A stretch of DNA of 64,000 nt from Vespa crabro (Eukaryota > Arthropoda > Insecta > Hymenoptera > Vespidae): contig NW_025813595.1 in NCBI RefSeq assembly GCF_910589235.1, positions 1,488,001 to 1,552,000 of the forward strand. Direction: 5' to 3'. Each line of letters starts with the position of its first letter. Position 1 is the first letter of the stretch. Below the pieces are notes generated by a model. It was not told the origin of the DNA. It was given only the letters and a program-made list of their open reading frames with translations, and made no database searches. The translations under genes and the position numbers were made by a program. Positions 13,674-26,720 of the stretch are shown here, one piece after another.

Positions 13674-13852
13674 ACAATATTAACAATAATAACGATAATA
13701 GCAATATTAAAGTTTCTAATAATAACGATAATAACGTTGATATCGATAACAATAATAACAATATTAACAATAATAACGATAATAGCAATATTAAAGTTTC
13801 TAATAATAACGATAATAACGTTGATATCGATAACAATAATAACAATATTAAC
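13674..13852. repeat. Perfect 84-bp tandem duplication
   Basis: Bases 13674-13757 and 13758-13841 are identical (28 triplets), and the match runs 11 bases further, to 13852. Both contain AAAGTTTCTAATAATAACG followed by CGTTGATATCGATAAC. Single diverged versions of this module exist at about 16730, 36733 and 47175, so the duplication is specific to this site. Confidence 0.95.
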
Positions 13853-13859
13853 GATAATA

Positions 13860-16803
13860 TCGATAAAAAAATTAAAATAATAACGATAATATAGAAAATA
13901 ATAATAAAATTAATAAAGTTAATAACGATAATTACGATAATAACGGTAATAATAATAAAATTAATAACGCTAATAACGATAATAAAGATAATAGTATTAT
14001 TAATAATACCGATAAAATCGATTATAATGGAAATAATAATAATAACAATATTGATAATAACGATAATAACGATAATAACAATAATAATAATAGTGATAAC
14101 AATAGTAATAATAATAATGATTATGACGATAATAACGATAATAATAATAGTCATAATAACATTATTACAACAATTACGATAAAAACAATAATAACGATAT
14201 CCATAATAACCATAATAAAGACAATATTAATAACAATAATAATATTGATAATAACTACAATAACGATAATAATAATAATAATAATAAAGATAATAACGGT
14301 AATAACGATAATAGCGATTATAAGAATATTAATAAGAGCGAAAATAACGTTAATAGTAATAAGTATAAAATCGATAGTAATGATATGAATGAAAATATCC
14401 ATAATAATAATAATAAATAGAACACTACTAACGATAATAACAATAACAATAATAACAATAATAACGATTATTAATATAATAACGATAATAGTAAGAATAA
14501 TAATAATATCGAAAATGTGGTTAATTACGGAACTAACGGTAAAAATGATAATAACTATAATAATGACAATAATAATAATAATAATAAAGATAATAACGTT
14601 AATGACGATAATAGCGATTATAAAAAATTCAACAATAAAGATAACAAAGATATTAATAAATAATAACAATAATAACAATTATAGCGATAATAACAAAAAT
14701 AACGATGATAACGATAATAATAATAACACTAATAACAATAATATCGACAATAACGATAATTACGATAATACTAATAACAATTATAACGATAATAACGATA
14801 ATAACAATAATATTAGTAATAATAATAATATTGATAACAATAATAAGGATAATAGCATTAATAATAATAACAAAATTAACGTTTATATTGATTATAAAGA
14901 TAATGATAGCAACGATAATAATAATTATAATAATAACTAATTACGATAATAATAATAGAAAGGATAATAATACTAATGATTATAACCATAATGACGATAA
15001 TAACGATAATAGTAAAATTAATAATGATAATAACGATTATAACGATAATAATAATAACAATAACATTGATAATTACGACAATAAACATAATAACTGTAAT
15101 AATAATAACAAAAATTTCTATTAAAACGGTAATAATAATAATAATAATAACAATAATGACGATAATAACTGTAATAATGATAAAAATAATTATAATAATG
15201 ACGATAATAACGGTAATAACGCGTAATAATAAATACAACAGTAACTATAGTAATAATAACAATAATAACGATGGTAACGAAATGGAAGATAATGGTAATA
15301 ACGAAATTAAGGATAATAACGATAATAACGATTTAAATAATATAAATAATAATAATAATTATATTAATAATAAAAATAATAACGATAATAAATATAATAA
15401 CGTTAATAATAAAAGTAATAATCACAATAATATCATTATTAAAGATAATAAAGATAAGAACGATAATAATAATCATAATAATAACAATAATATTCATAAC
15501 AATATTAACGATAATGACGGTAATGACGATAACAATAATAACGATAATTACGATGATATCGATAATAATATTAACAATATTAACAATCATAAACATAATA
15601 GATATAATAATAACATATATACCGATAATAATAATAATAATACAAAAAAAAATAGTAATAATATTAACGATAAGAACGATAATAATAATAACAATAACGA
15701 ATATAAGGATAATAACGATTATAATAGTAATAATAATAACGAAAATAATGATAATAACGATAACAACGAAAATAATAATAACAATAATAGCGATATTAAC
15801 GATTATAACGATAATAAGGATAATAATAATAATTTTAATAACGATAGAAACAGTAAAATCGATAATAACGAAAAAACGATGATAAGGATGTTAACGATAA
15901 TAATAATAATCTGAATAACGATGATAACGATAATATCGATAATAATAAAAGTATAAATAATAATAATGATCGTAACGATAATAAAGACAATAATAGCAGT
16001 TATATTAACAATAATCATAGTAAAAACTATAATAACGATAATATCGATAATATTAACAATGACACAGATAATAGAAATGATAATAATAGCGATAATAACG
16101 ATAATTACTTTAATAATAATAACAATAATAAAGATAATACCGATATTGACATTAATAATAATAATAATAATAGCAACAATAACAATAATTAAGAAAATAA
16201 AATAATATCGATTATATTAATAAAAATATTAACAATTATATAGATAATTATAATAAAAATATTAACAATAATAACGATAATAACAATATTATCGATAATA
16301 AGGTTAATAAAAATGACGATATTTACGAATATAACGATAAAAGAAATATTAATAATACCAATAAAGAGGATAATAAAGATATCGTCGATAATAATAATAA
16401 CAATAATATTGATAATATAGATAGTAATATTATCCATATTAAGGAAAATAATGATAATTTTAATAATAATAATAACGATAATAACGGTTTTAGTGATAAT
16501 ATAATAACGATTTTAACGATATTAACGATAATGACGATAATATCAATAATAATAATAATAAAAATAAAGATAATAACGAAATAAATGGAAATAACGATAA
16601 TAATAATAAATTCATAACGATAATAACGATAATAATAAAAATATTAACAATAATAACGATAATAACGATTAGAACGTTAATAATTTTAGTAATTATAACA
16701 ATAATAATATTACTAACGATAATAACGATATTAAAGATTCTAATAATAACGATAATAACGTTGATATCGATAATAATAATAACAATATTAACGATAATAT
16801 CGA
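13860..16803. repeat. Unit 2 of the segmental tandem duplication (partner also 43925-47280)
   Basis: This unit repeats 11830-13859 with indels. It ends like unit 1 in the module CGTTGATATCGATAA and then AATATTAACGATAATATCG. The copy II region at 44700-47280 resembles this unit more than unit 1 (shared TATAATAACGATAATAGTAA at 14473 and about 44716, and the 15430-16200 segment). GCGTAATAATAAATACAAC-like words lie at 13063, 15220 and, altered, 45464. Confidence 0.85.
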
Positions 16804-18180
16804 TAATAATAGTAATGACAATAACAACAACAAAAAAGGTAATAACGATAATAATATAAACGATAATAACAATAATACTAATAATAATACTATCTATAAT
16901 AACAATAATAATCATAATAATAATAATAATAATAACAATAATTACGATAATAAAGAAATTAACGATAATAAAGAAATTAACGATTATAATAATGATGATA
17001 ATGACGATAATAATATTAATAATAATAACGATTATAACGATATTATCGATTATAATAAGATTTATAATAAAGATAATAAAGATAAAAACGATATTAATAC
17101 TATCAACAAAAACAACAATAACGATAATAATGATAATAACGATAATAAAAAAATAATAATATTAATGAGAAGAATAACGATGATACCGATAATAACGGTA
17201 CTAATAATAATAAATATTAATATTATATCGTTAATAAGGATAGTAATAATAATAATAATAACAATGACTATAATAATGATAACAATAATAACAATAAGGA
17301 GAAAAATGACGATAAAAATTACAACAATAAAATCGATAAAAACGATAATAATGGTAATATTAATAATAATAATATCGATTATAAAAATATTGAATATAAG
17401 AACGATTATAATAATAACAATAATAACTATAATAACGATAGTAATAATAATATATATATTGATATATATAGTAATATAGGATAAATATATAGATAGTGTT
17501 TATAAGGACGATATTAAATAAAAACGATAATAAAGAAAATAACGATTATAATACTAACGATAATAACACAATAGTTATAATAATAATAACGATAATAACG
17601 ATAATATCGATTAAAGTAATAACAATAAAATCGATAATAAAGATAATAATAAAAATAATAACAATAATAACGAAAATAACGTCAATAAAAATTATATTAT
17701 GTACGGTAATAACGATAAGAAAAAGATTAACGGTAATACCAATAATAAGGACAATAATAATAATAATAAGAATAATAACGATAACTACAAAAAGACGATA
17801 ATAGTAATATTAATAAAAATGAAAACAAGGATAATAACGATAACAACTATTACAATAATAATAATAATAATAAAGATAGTAACGATATGAACGATATTAA
17901 CTATAATAACAATAATAAAGATAATTATAATACGATAATAACGATTACAGTAATAATAATAATATTGATAGTAACAAAAATTACGATAATGGTGAAAATA
18001 TTAATAATAATAATAACAATAATAATGATAACAACGATAATAAAAATATTAATAATAATAACGAAAATAAGGATAATCACGATGACAACGATAATAATAA
18101 TATCAATAATAATGATAATACGTTAATAATCGTAGTAGTAATAACAATAATAACGATAAGTTCTATATTTACGGTAAAAA
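16804..18180. repeat. Higher-order block J, copy I (partner 47280-48360)
   Basis: The block can be followed through AGAAGAATAACGATGATACC (about 17169 and 47597), the TA-rich island, TTATGTACGGTAATAACG (about 17699 and 48186) and CTACAAAAAGACGATAATAG (about 17783 and 48273). The offset is about 30430-30480. Confidence 0.85.
17447..17515. repeat. TA-rich non-triplet island, conserved in the second copy
   Basis: Alternating TATATATATTGATATATATA, then GTAATATAGGATAAATATAT and AGATAGTGTTTATAAGGACG. It breaks the purine-A-pyrimidine pattern. The paralogue at 47874-47945 differs by one internal substitution (GATATATATAG against GATATCTATAG) over about 60 bases, closer than its surroundings appear to be. 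Confidence 0.85.
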
Positions 18181-19135
18181 TAGTAACGATAATAACGATA
18201 ATATCGATAATAATAATAACAATATTAACGATTATAACGATAATAGTAATAATAAAAGTGATAATAACGATAATATTGATAATAACGATAATAATAATAC
18301 GATAATAACGACAATACCAATAATAATAACAACTATAACAACGATAATAATAATATTAACAATAATATCGATAACTACTATCATTCCTATAATTATAATA
18401 ATAGTAATATCGATAATAACGATAATTACGATAATAATTATAATAATAATAAAGATAATAACGAAAATGACCATAATAACAATAATTGTGCTAATTACAA
18501 TAATAATAAGAACAGCAATAACCATATTACCGATAATAACGATAATTACAACTACAATGACAACGATAAAAACGATAAGTACAATTATAATAATGACGAT
18601 AATAACGAAAAAAGTAATAATAATTATAACGATAAAAACGATAATAACAATAATAATAATAACAATAATAAACATAATAAAGATATCAACGATAGTAATT
18701 GTAGTAATAACGATACTAAAGATAATAACGATATTAACGATAATAATATTATCGATAGTAAGCAAAATATCAATAATATTAATAACAACATTAACGATAT
18801 TATCGTTAATATTAACAATAATAATAACTATAATAACGACAATAACGATAATAACAATATTAATAATAACTATAGTAACGATAATACCAATAATAATAAT
18901 TAAAATATTATCGATAATATCGAAAATAATAATAAAGATAACAACGATAATATCGATAATAACTGTTATATTATTAATAATAACGATAATAACGATAATA
19001 AGGACAGTAACTATAATAACAATGATATTAATATCGAAAAAACAATAAAATTAATAACGCCGATTATGATAACAACGAAAATAATAATATTAATAATAAA
19101 GATAATTACGATAATAACGATAGTAATTGTATTAA
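18181..19135. repeat. Higher-order block K (partner 34900-35640, clearest for 18480-18990)
   Basis: AAGTACAATTATAATAATG near 18569, ATCAACGATAGTAATTGTAG near 18684, and ATTAACAATAATAATAACTA near 18811 match 35274, 35381 and 35460 in order. The first 300 bases hold ordinary triplets and CATTCCTATAATTATAATAA near 18383, for which I found no partner. Confidence 0.75.
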
Positions 19136-19560
19136 TAATAAAAATAATAACGATAATAACGTTAATAACGAAAATAACGATTATATTATTAACGATTATA
19201 TTAATAATATCGATAATATTAATAACAATACTAACGATAATAACGATAATAATAATAATAATAACAATAATACCGATATTAACGATACTAGCGATAATAA
19301 TAAAACAATGTTAACGTAAATAAAGATAATAAAGATAATAATGATAATAATAAGAATAATAACAGTAATAATTTCTATAATTACGATAATAACGACAATA
19401 ACGATCATAAGAATAATAATAATAGTAATAATAACGATGATAACGGAATTAACTTCAATAATAATATTAATAATTATATTATTAACAAAAATAACAATAT
19501 TAATGATAACAGTAGTAGTAATACTAAGAATAATAGCAATACTATCGATAATGATGTTAA
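19136..19560. repeat. Local duplicate of 22660-23110
   Basis: AACGTTAATAACGAAAATAA near 19156 matches 22679. TTTCTATAATTACGATAATA near 19371 followed by AACGATCATAAG matches 22904, in the same order, at a spacing of about 3.5 kb within copy I. Confidence 0.75.
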
Positions 19561-20205
19561 CGGTTTAATAATAACGATAATAATTATAATAATATTAACA
19601 ATACTAACTATAAAAACGAAATAATATTAGTAATAGTAATAATAATAACAATAATAACGATAATAAAGATAATTACAATAACAATAATAACGACAATAAC
19701 GATAATAGCGATAACAATAATAACAATAATAATGATAACGATAATACAGATATAGTAATAATAATAATTACGATTATAAAGATAATATCGATAATAATAA
19801 TAATTATAATAAATAATATAATAACGATATAAACGATAAGAACAATAATATTAATAAAAACAATAAAGATAAGAACGATAATAATAATAATAATAATAAC
19901 AATAACAAGGATAATAACAATAATATTAATAAAAGACTATAATAATGTTTATAAAGATAATGATAATAAACATAATAATTATAATAATAAAAAAAATAAT
20001 AACGATAATAATGATACAAACGATAATAATAATAATAACATTTAACATATTAACGATTATAACGATAATAATAATAAAATAAATATCGATAATAACGATT
20101 GTAACGATAAAAATAATACTAATAATAACAATAATAACAGCAAGAATGATAAAAAATATAATAACTTTAATAACGATAAAAACGATAATAACGAAAATAA
20201 CGATA
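19561..20205. repeat. Degenerate triplet array without a confident partner
   Basis: The triplet grammar is continuous. It contains AATAATGTTTATAAAGATAA near 19942 and repeated AATATTAATAAAA(C/G)A words, but I could not anchor a paralogue with two or more rare words in order. Confidence 0.6.
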
Positions 20206-22195
20206 ATAATAATAACAATAGTAACTATAATAACCTTAATGGCGATATTACAGTAATAAAAATTAAGATAATATCGTTAATAAGGATAATAATAGTAGTA
20301 ATAATAACAATAATAATGATAATATCGATAATAGTTATAACGAAAATAACGACAATAACAATATTAATATTAACGATAATAAGAATAATAATAATGACAT
20401 CGATAATAATAATAACAATAATATCGATAATACGGGTAATTATGAAAATAACAGTGATAACGATAATATATATAAAACGATAATAATAATAATAATAAAA
20501 AAGATAATAAGGATAATAACGATAATAACGGTAAGAACGATAATAATATTAATAATAATAAAGAAAGTAACTGTATTAACCGTAATAACGATAATAATAA
20601 TAATAATAAAGACGATAATAAAAATAATATTGATAATTACATGAATTATAATTATAATAATAATAATAAAAACGATAATAACAGTAATAATAGTAACAAT
20701 AATAACGATAATAAAGAAATAACGATAATAATAATAATTATAAAGATAATAACAATAATTTCGATATTAGCGATAACTATAATAACTATGATTACGATAA
20801 TAACAATAGTAATAATGACCATAATAACGAAAATAGATACTAACGATATTAATAGTAATAAAAAAGAAAATAATATCGGTAAAGTGGATAGTATTAAAAT
20901 AATATATACGATAATAACGATAATAACATTAATAATAATAATAATAATAACTATAATATCATTAATAGTAACAACTAAAAATTCGATAATAATGGTATTA
21001 ATGAAAATATCTAGAATAATAATAATACATATAACAATAAAAACGATAATAACAATAGTAATATTGACATTAATAACGATAATTACGATAATAACGATAG
21101 TAATAAAGACCATAATAACTATAGATACTAACAATAATAACGATGATAATAAAAACGATAATAATTTTAATAACGATAATAACGATAATAACGAAAATAA
21201 CGATAATAATAAAATAATTATAAAAATAATAATAAGGATTATAATGATCATAACGATAATAATACTAGTAACAGTAACAATAATAATAAATATAGTAACG
21301 ATATTGAGGATACAAACGATATTAGAGATAAAAGCGAACATAAAATTAATAATAATAACTATACTAACGATAAAAACAATAATAATAATAACATTAATAG
21401 CGATAATAACGATAATAAAATTAATAATAATAATAATGGAAATATTATAGATATTAACGATAATAATAAGAACGATAATAACGACAATAGTAATTATAAC
21501 AATAACGATAATGACAATAATAATAATAATAAAAATAATAATAACGATAACATAGATAATAACGATGATAATAATAACGATATTTTCGACATTAGTGCTA
21601 ATAATAATAACGATATTAACGATAATAACGATAATAATAATAATAATAATAGAGATAATAACCTTAATAACGTTATCAATAATAACAATAATAACGATAA
21701 GAACGATAATAGCGATTATATTGACAATAAAGACAGTAATAAGAATAATAATAATAATAATAATAACGATAATATTAATAATATTAATAACGTTAATTAC
21801 ATTAACAACGATAATATTAATAATGACGTTAATAGTAATAATCATAATAAAGATATTAGCGATAATATCAACAATAATAATAATAATAGTAACCATAATA
21901 ACGATAATAAAAATAATTACTATAATAACGGTAATAACAGTGAAAATAATAGTAATAATAGATATATTAAAGTTAGTAAGGATAATAACGATTATAATAT
22001 TAATAATAATGACGTTTAATACGGTAATACCGACAATATTATTATTAATATTAACGTTAATAGGTATAATTGCAATATAAAAGTTAATAGTAATAACAAT
22101 AATAACGTTAAAAACGATATTAACGATAATAACAATAATAATATTGATAATAACGATAATAATAATAACAATATTAACGATTTTTAATGTTAAGA
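20206..22195. repeat. Higher-order block L, copy I (partner 48440-51070)
   Basis: The best match in the window lies here: 20962-21009 is identical over 48 bases to 49195-49242, inside a longer near-identical stretch (about 20770-21125 with 49000-49355). Other anchors are GGTAAAGTGGATAGTA, ATATTGAGGATACAAACGAT (21300; ATATTGAGAATACAAACGAT near 50006) and ATATTTTCGACATTAGTGC (21580 and 50680). Copy II is about 700 bp longer between 49360 and 49990. Confidence 0.9.
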
Positions 22196-22460
22196 ATGAT
22201 AATAATAATAACATTTATAACCATTATAACATTATAAACGATAATAATAATAATGACGTTAATAATAATAATCATATTAAAGATATTTTCTATAATTTCA
22301 ACAATAATAATTCGAAAAATAATAATAATAATAATAGTAACCATAATAACGATAATAAAAATAATTACTATAATAACGATAATAACAGTGAAAATAATAG
22401 TAATAATAGATACATTAAAGTTAGTAAGGATAATAACGATAATAATATTAACGATAATAT
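21820..22460. repeat. Tandem duplication of about 430-450 bp
   Basis: GACGTTAATAGTAATAATCA near 21829, then AATAGTAACCATAATAACG and ATTAAAGTTAGTAAGG at 21965, recur in order from about 22255, the last at 22413. The two units differ by several triplet indels, so this is older than the perfect duplications. Confidence 0.8.
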
Positions 22461-23260
22461 CAACATTATTGATAATATTAACAACCATAATTTTGATAAT
22501 AACGATAATAAAATTAATAACGATAATAATAATAATAATAATAATATGGATAATAACGATAATAACAATAATAATTATAAAAATGAAAGCGATAATAATA
22601 ATAATAACGATAATAATAATGACGATCGTAGCTGTAATAATAATAAAGGTAATAATAATAATAATAGAAAAGATAATAACGTTAATAAAGAAAATAACGA
22701 TTATAATATTAACGATAATATCAATAATATCGATAATAATAAAAACACTACTAACGATAATAACGATAAAAATAATAATAATAACAATAATGACGAAATT
22801 AACGATAATAACGATAATAACGATAAGAACGATAATAACAATAATAATAATATTGTTAACAAAGATAATAACGGTAATAATAATAATAATAACAGCAATA
22901 ATATCTATAATTACGATAATAACGATAATAACGATCATAACGATAATAATAATAGTAATTATAACGATGAAAACGACATTAACTATAATATTAATATTTA
23001 CAATAATAATAATATCAAAAATAACGATATTAACGACAATAATAGAAGTAATAATATCAATAATGACAATAATAACGATAATGATGTTAGCGATAATAAT
23101 AATAACGACAATGATTATAATAATAATAACAATTCTAACGATAAAAGCAATAATAATAATAGTAATTGTAATAATAATAGCAATAATAACGATGATAAAG
23201 ATAATTATAATAACATTAATATCGACAATAACGATAATGGCGAATAACAATAATAATAAT
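22196..23260. repeat. Higher-order block M (partners 30785-31700, 50880-51070 and 63250-63860)
   Basis: Words built on CATTATAACATTATAAACG followed by GACGTTAATAATAATAATCA near 22210-22270 match 30810-30860 and 63290-63340. ATCAACATTATTGATAATAT near 22460 matches near 50912. Both strands carry open frames over about 350 codons because triplet phase is unbroken for about 1 kb. Confidence 0.75.
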
Positions 23261-23637
23261 AATAACGTTAATAGCGATAATAACGATCATAATAATAATA
23301 ACAGTCACAATATAAATAATAACAATAATAACGATAATATCGATAATAAGGATAATAACGATAATAAAGACAATAAAAATAATAATAAGTACGATAATAA
23401 CGGTAATAAAGAGAATAACGGTAACAACGATAATAGCGATGACAATAATGATGATAACTATTATAATAATAATAAGAATAATTAAGAAAATTACGATAAA
23501 TATAATAATAATAATAACAATAATATCTATAATATCTATAATAACGACATTAGTAACAACAATAATAAAGATACTAACGTTAATATCGATATTAACGATA
23601 GTAATAATGACAATAATAACGATAATAAAGATGATAA

Positions 23638-23659
23638 CGATATATAATAATATATATCG
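23638..23659. repeat. 22-bp TA-rich inverted repeat
   Basis: Arms CGATATATA and TATATATCG are perfectly complementary around a 4-base ATAA centre. It is followed by AATATATAACG and stands out from the triplet background. Confidence 0.9.
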
Positions 23660-24000
23660 AATATATAACGAATAATAATAGTAATAATATTATTGATAAT
23701 AAGGTTAATAATGAAATTAACGGTAATAAAAATATTAACAATAATAACGACAATAATAATAATAATAACGATACTAACGATAATAAAGATAATAACGGTA
23801 TTAACGATAATAACTATAGAAATAATTACAATAATAACGATAATGACGATAATAATGAGCGTAACTATAACTATAAGAACAATAATTATTATAATAACGA
23901 TACTAGCAATAATAATAAGAAGAATTAAAACGATAATAAAGAAATAACCATAATAATAATAACAATTATAACTATAATAACGATAAAAACTATAAAAACG

Positions 24001-24002
<2 letters not shown>

Positions 24003-24065
<63 letters not shown>
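24003..24065. repeat. Pure (AAT)21 microsatellite
   Basis: Twenty-one uninterrupted AAT units, followed by ATTAAGG. Confidence 0.93.
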
Positions 24066-24066
<1 letters not shown>

Positions 24067-24360
24067 TTAAGGATAATATCGATAATTACGATAATAATAA
24101 AAGTATTAATAATGATGATAAGGATTATAGCGATAAGATCGATAAAAGTAATATCAAAAATATCGATAATAACTATAATAACGATAAAAATAAAATAATA
24201 GTACGATAATAACGATAACAAATATTATAACGATAGTAATAATATCAATTATAACGATAATAACTGTAATGACGATACCAATAATAACGACAATTACGAT
24301 ATTATCGATAATAATATTAACAATATTAACGTTCATAACGATAATAAAGATAATAATATT

Positions 24361-26189
24361 TTTGACAATAATTATAATACTGATAATAAAGATAATAACG
24401 ATAATATAGATAATAACGCTAATAATAATAACAATAATAACGATTATAAGGATAATAACGATAATAATAGAGACAATAATAATAATATTAAAAATAATAA
24501 CAATAAAATAACGTTTTATCTATAATAACGATGTTAATAATAACGAAATTATCGATAATAATAATAATAATATTAGCAATAATGACCTTAATAAAGATAA
24601 TAACGATAATAATGATACGATAATAACTATAATAATAATAACAATATCGATAGTAATTATAATTACAATAATGACGATAATAACGATTATAATAATAACG
24701 ATAATGAGGATGATAATAAAAACTATAATAGCACTAATAGCGATAATAATTATAATAATAATAGCAAAAATAACGATAACAACTATAATAACATTATTGA
24801 TAATAATAATGATAACGAAACTAAGCTTAATAATGGTGTAAACGATAAAAGTAATAACACTAATATCGGTGTTAAAGATAACAACGGTAATAATAATAAT
24901 AATAATAAAGAAAATAACGATTATAATGATAATAACGTTAATACTGTTAATAATAAGAGCAATAATAGCGATAAAATGATAATAATTATAATGATAGATG
25001 TAATAATTACAATATTAACAATATTAAAATGTAATAATAATAATAATAGTAGTAATAATAACAATAATAACAGTATTAACAATAAAAACGATAATAACAA
25101 TATTGTCCATAATAATAATATTAATAATACCGATAATAACGGTAATAACGACAATAATTATATTAATAATAATTATAATAGTAATAATAACGATAATAAC
25201 GATAATAACGATATTAATAAAAATAATGATAAATATAAAAATAATAAGGATAGTGATGAAAATAAAAATTAAAATAATAACGATAATTTCTATAATAGTG
25301 GTAATAATAATAACGATAATAACAATTAAATTATAATAACAATAATAATAATAATATTATTATTAACAATAATAAAGATAACAAGAACAATAGTGATAAA
25401 AAAATTAATATTAAAATAGAAAATAAAGTTAATAACGATGACAACGATAATTATAATAACAATATTAACGATAATAACGATAATAATGATTATACGAATT
25501 ATAACAATAACGATAATGAGAATAATAACGATAATAATGATAGTAACTATAATAACGATTACAACAATAATAACGATAATAATAATTACGATAATACCGA
25601 TAATAAAGATAATTACAATAATAACAATAGTAATAATAAATATGATAACAATAATAACGATTGTAATGATTATAACGATAATAATATTAATAATTTTAAC
25701 ATAAATAACGTTAATAACGATAATTATTTTAATAGAAGTAATCATAACAATATTAACAATGTTTGCAATAATAATGATAGTAAGGATAATAATAGTGGTA
25801 GCAATTAAAGTAATAACAGTAATAACGATAATAACAACAATAAGGATAATAGTAATAACGATATTAACGACAGTAGTAATAATAATATGTATAGTAACAA
25901 TAATGACGATAATAACGATAATTACGATATTAATAATGATAATAATAATAATATTAATAACGATAATTACGTTAATAAAGATAATAATATTAACAATAAT
26001 AACGAAAACAACGATAATAAGGATAATAGTAATAACGATAATAACGTCAATAATAATTTTGAAAATATTGATAAAAACGATAATAACAATAATAATAACA
26101 ATAGTAATAGTAATGAAAACTATAAAAACGATAATTACGATATTAATAATGATAATAATAACAATAATAAAGATAATAACGGAAATAAT

Positions 26190-26233
<44 letters not shown>

Positions 26234-26720
26234 TTACAATAATAAAGATAATAATGACAATAATAATACGAATAATAATAATAAAAATAATAACGATTAC
26301 AAAGACAATTTCGATAGTACCGATAATAATAATTATAATAACGAGAATAACGATATTAACAATAACAATAATAGCGATATTAACGATAATATTGATGATA
26401 ATATAAATAATAACGATAATAACGATAATAACGATAATAATAAATATAGTAATAATAACAATAATAACGACAATAACGATAATAATAATAATAATGATAA
26501 TAGTAATAAGTACGATAATAATAAAAATTATAATAATAACGATAATAACGATAATAGTACATGTAATAATAATGCTAATAACTATAATAACGTTAATAAC
26601 GATAATAATTATAATAACGATTAAAATAACAACGATAATAATGATAATAACAATAATAGTAATAATAACTACGATAATAACGGTAATTACGATTACAATA
26701 ATAATAACACTAACAATATA
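24361..26720. repeat. Higher-order blocks A and C, copy II (partners 86-3889 and 53384-53580)
   Basis: 24361-24575 matches 53384-53580 through TTATAATACTGATAATAAAG and ATAACGTTTTATCTATAATA. From 24510 it follows copy I block A to about 26290, then joins block C directly. Contains pure (AAT)13 at 26193-26231 and two 80-145-codon overlapping open frames, which are polymer translations. Confidence 0.85.
26193..26231. repeat. Pure (AAT)13 microsatellite
   Basis: Thirteen uninterrupted AAT units, the paralogue of 1712-1750 with the same unit number. Confidence 0.9.

Larger units (their letters stand above)
11830..13859. repeat. Unit 1 of a segmental tandem duplication of about 2 kb
   Basis: The word CGATAAAAAAATTAAAATAA begins both units (11830 and 13860). 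AGTCATAATAACATTATTAC at about 12119 recurs at 14149 with the same 2030-base offset, which is not a multiple of three. Further in, the offset falls to 1679 (GTTAATAGTAATAAGTATAA at 12670 and 14349) because unit 1 carries about 350 extra bases around the AAT tract, then rises again. About 800 bp present in unit 2 (15500-16200) is absent here at about 13390. Confidence 0.85.
23261..24360. repeat. Mixed array between copies I and II, with a palindrome and a long AAT tract
   Basis: Ordinary triplets with a TA-rich palindrome at 23638-23659 and pure AAT at 24003-24065. Bases 24240-24340 (ATATTAACAATATTAACGTT then CATAACGATAATA) resemble 49703-49800. The rest has no confident partner. Confidence 0.65.

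Noticed and set aside
17447..17515. TATA-box promoter at the TA-rich island
   Set aside because: TATATA is present but no gene follows, and the surrounding composition makes TATA-like words cheap.
21494..21688. Leu/Ser-rich minus frames that look like signal peptides or membrane helices (also 54295-54834 and 38999-39277)
   Set aside because: They are the TTATTATCG register of the same repeat; the hydrophobic look is caused by TTA and CTA codons.
20652..22214. 520-codon open frame on the minus strand (Ile/Val/Asn polymer), and similar long frames at 43870-45333, 12121-13392, 55957-57168 and 59012-60223
   Set aside because: The translation is a polymer of the triplet repeat, the frame is open because the repeat lacks stops in that register, other frames on the same DNA are open too, and no domain or initiation context is visible.
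22144..23247. 367-codon Asn/Asp-rich frame on the plus strand, resembling Asn-rich prion-like proteins; also 14976-15914 and 34767-35999
   Set aside because: It consists only of AAT, AAC and GAT triplets with sporadic variants, overlaps open frames on the other strand, and 34767-35999 changes from Asn/Asp to Ile/Thr at a phase slip, which is repeat behaviour.
26380..26562. Tyr/Arg-rich minus frames (also near 27435-28001 and 60497-60682)
   Set aside because: They are the TATTATCGT register of the repeat; there is no RNA-binding or other motif beyond the polymer.
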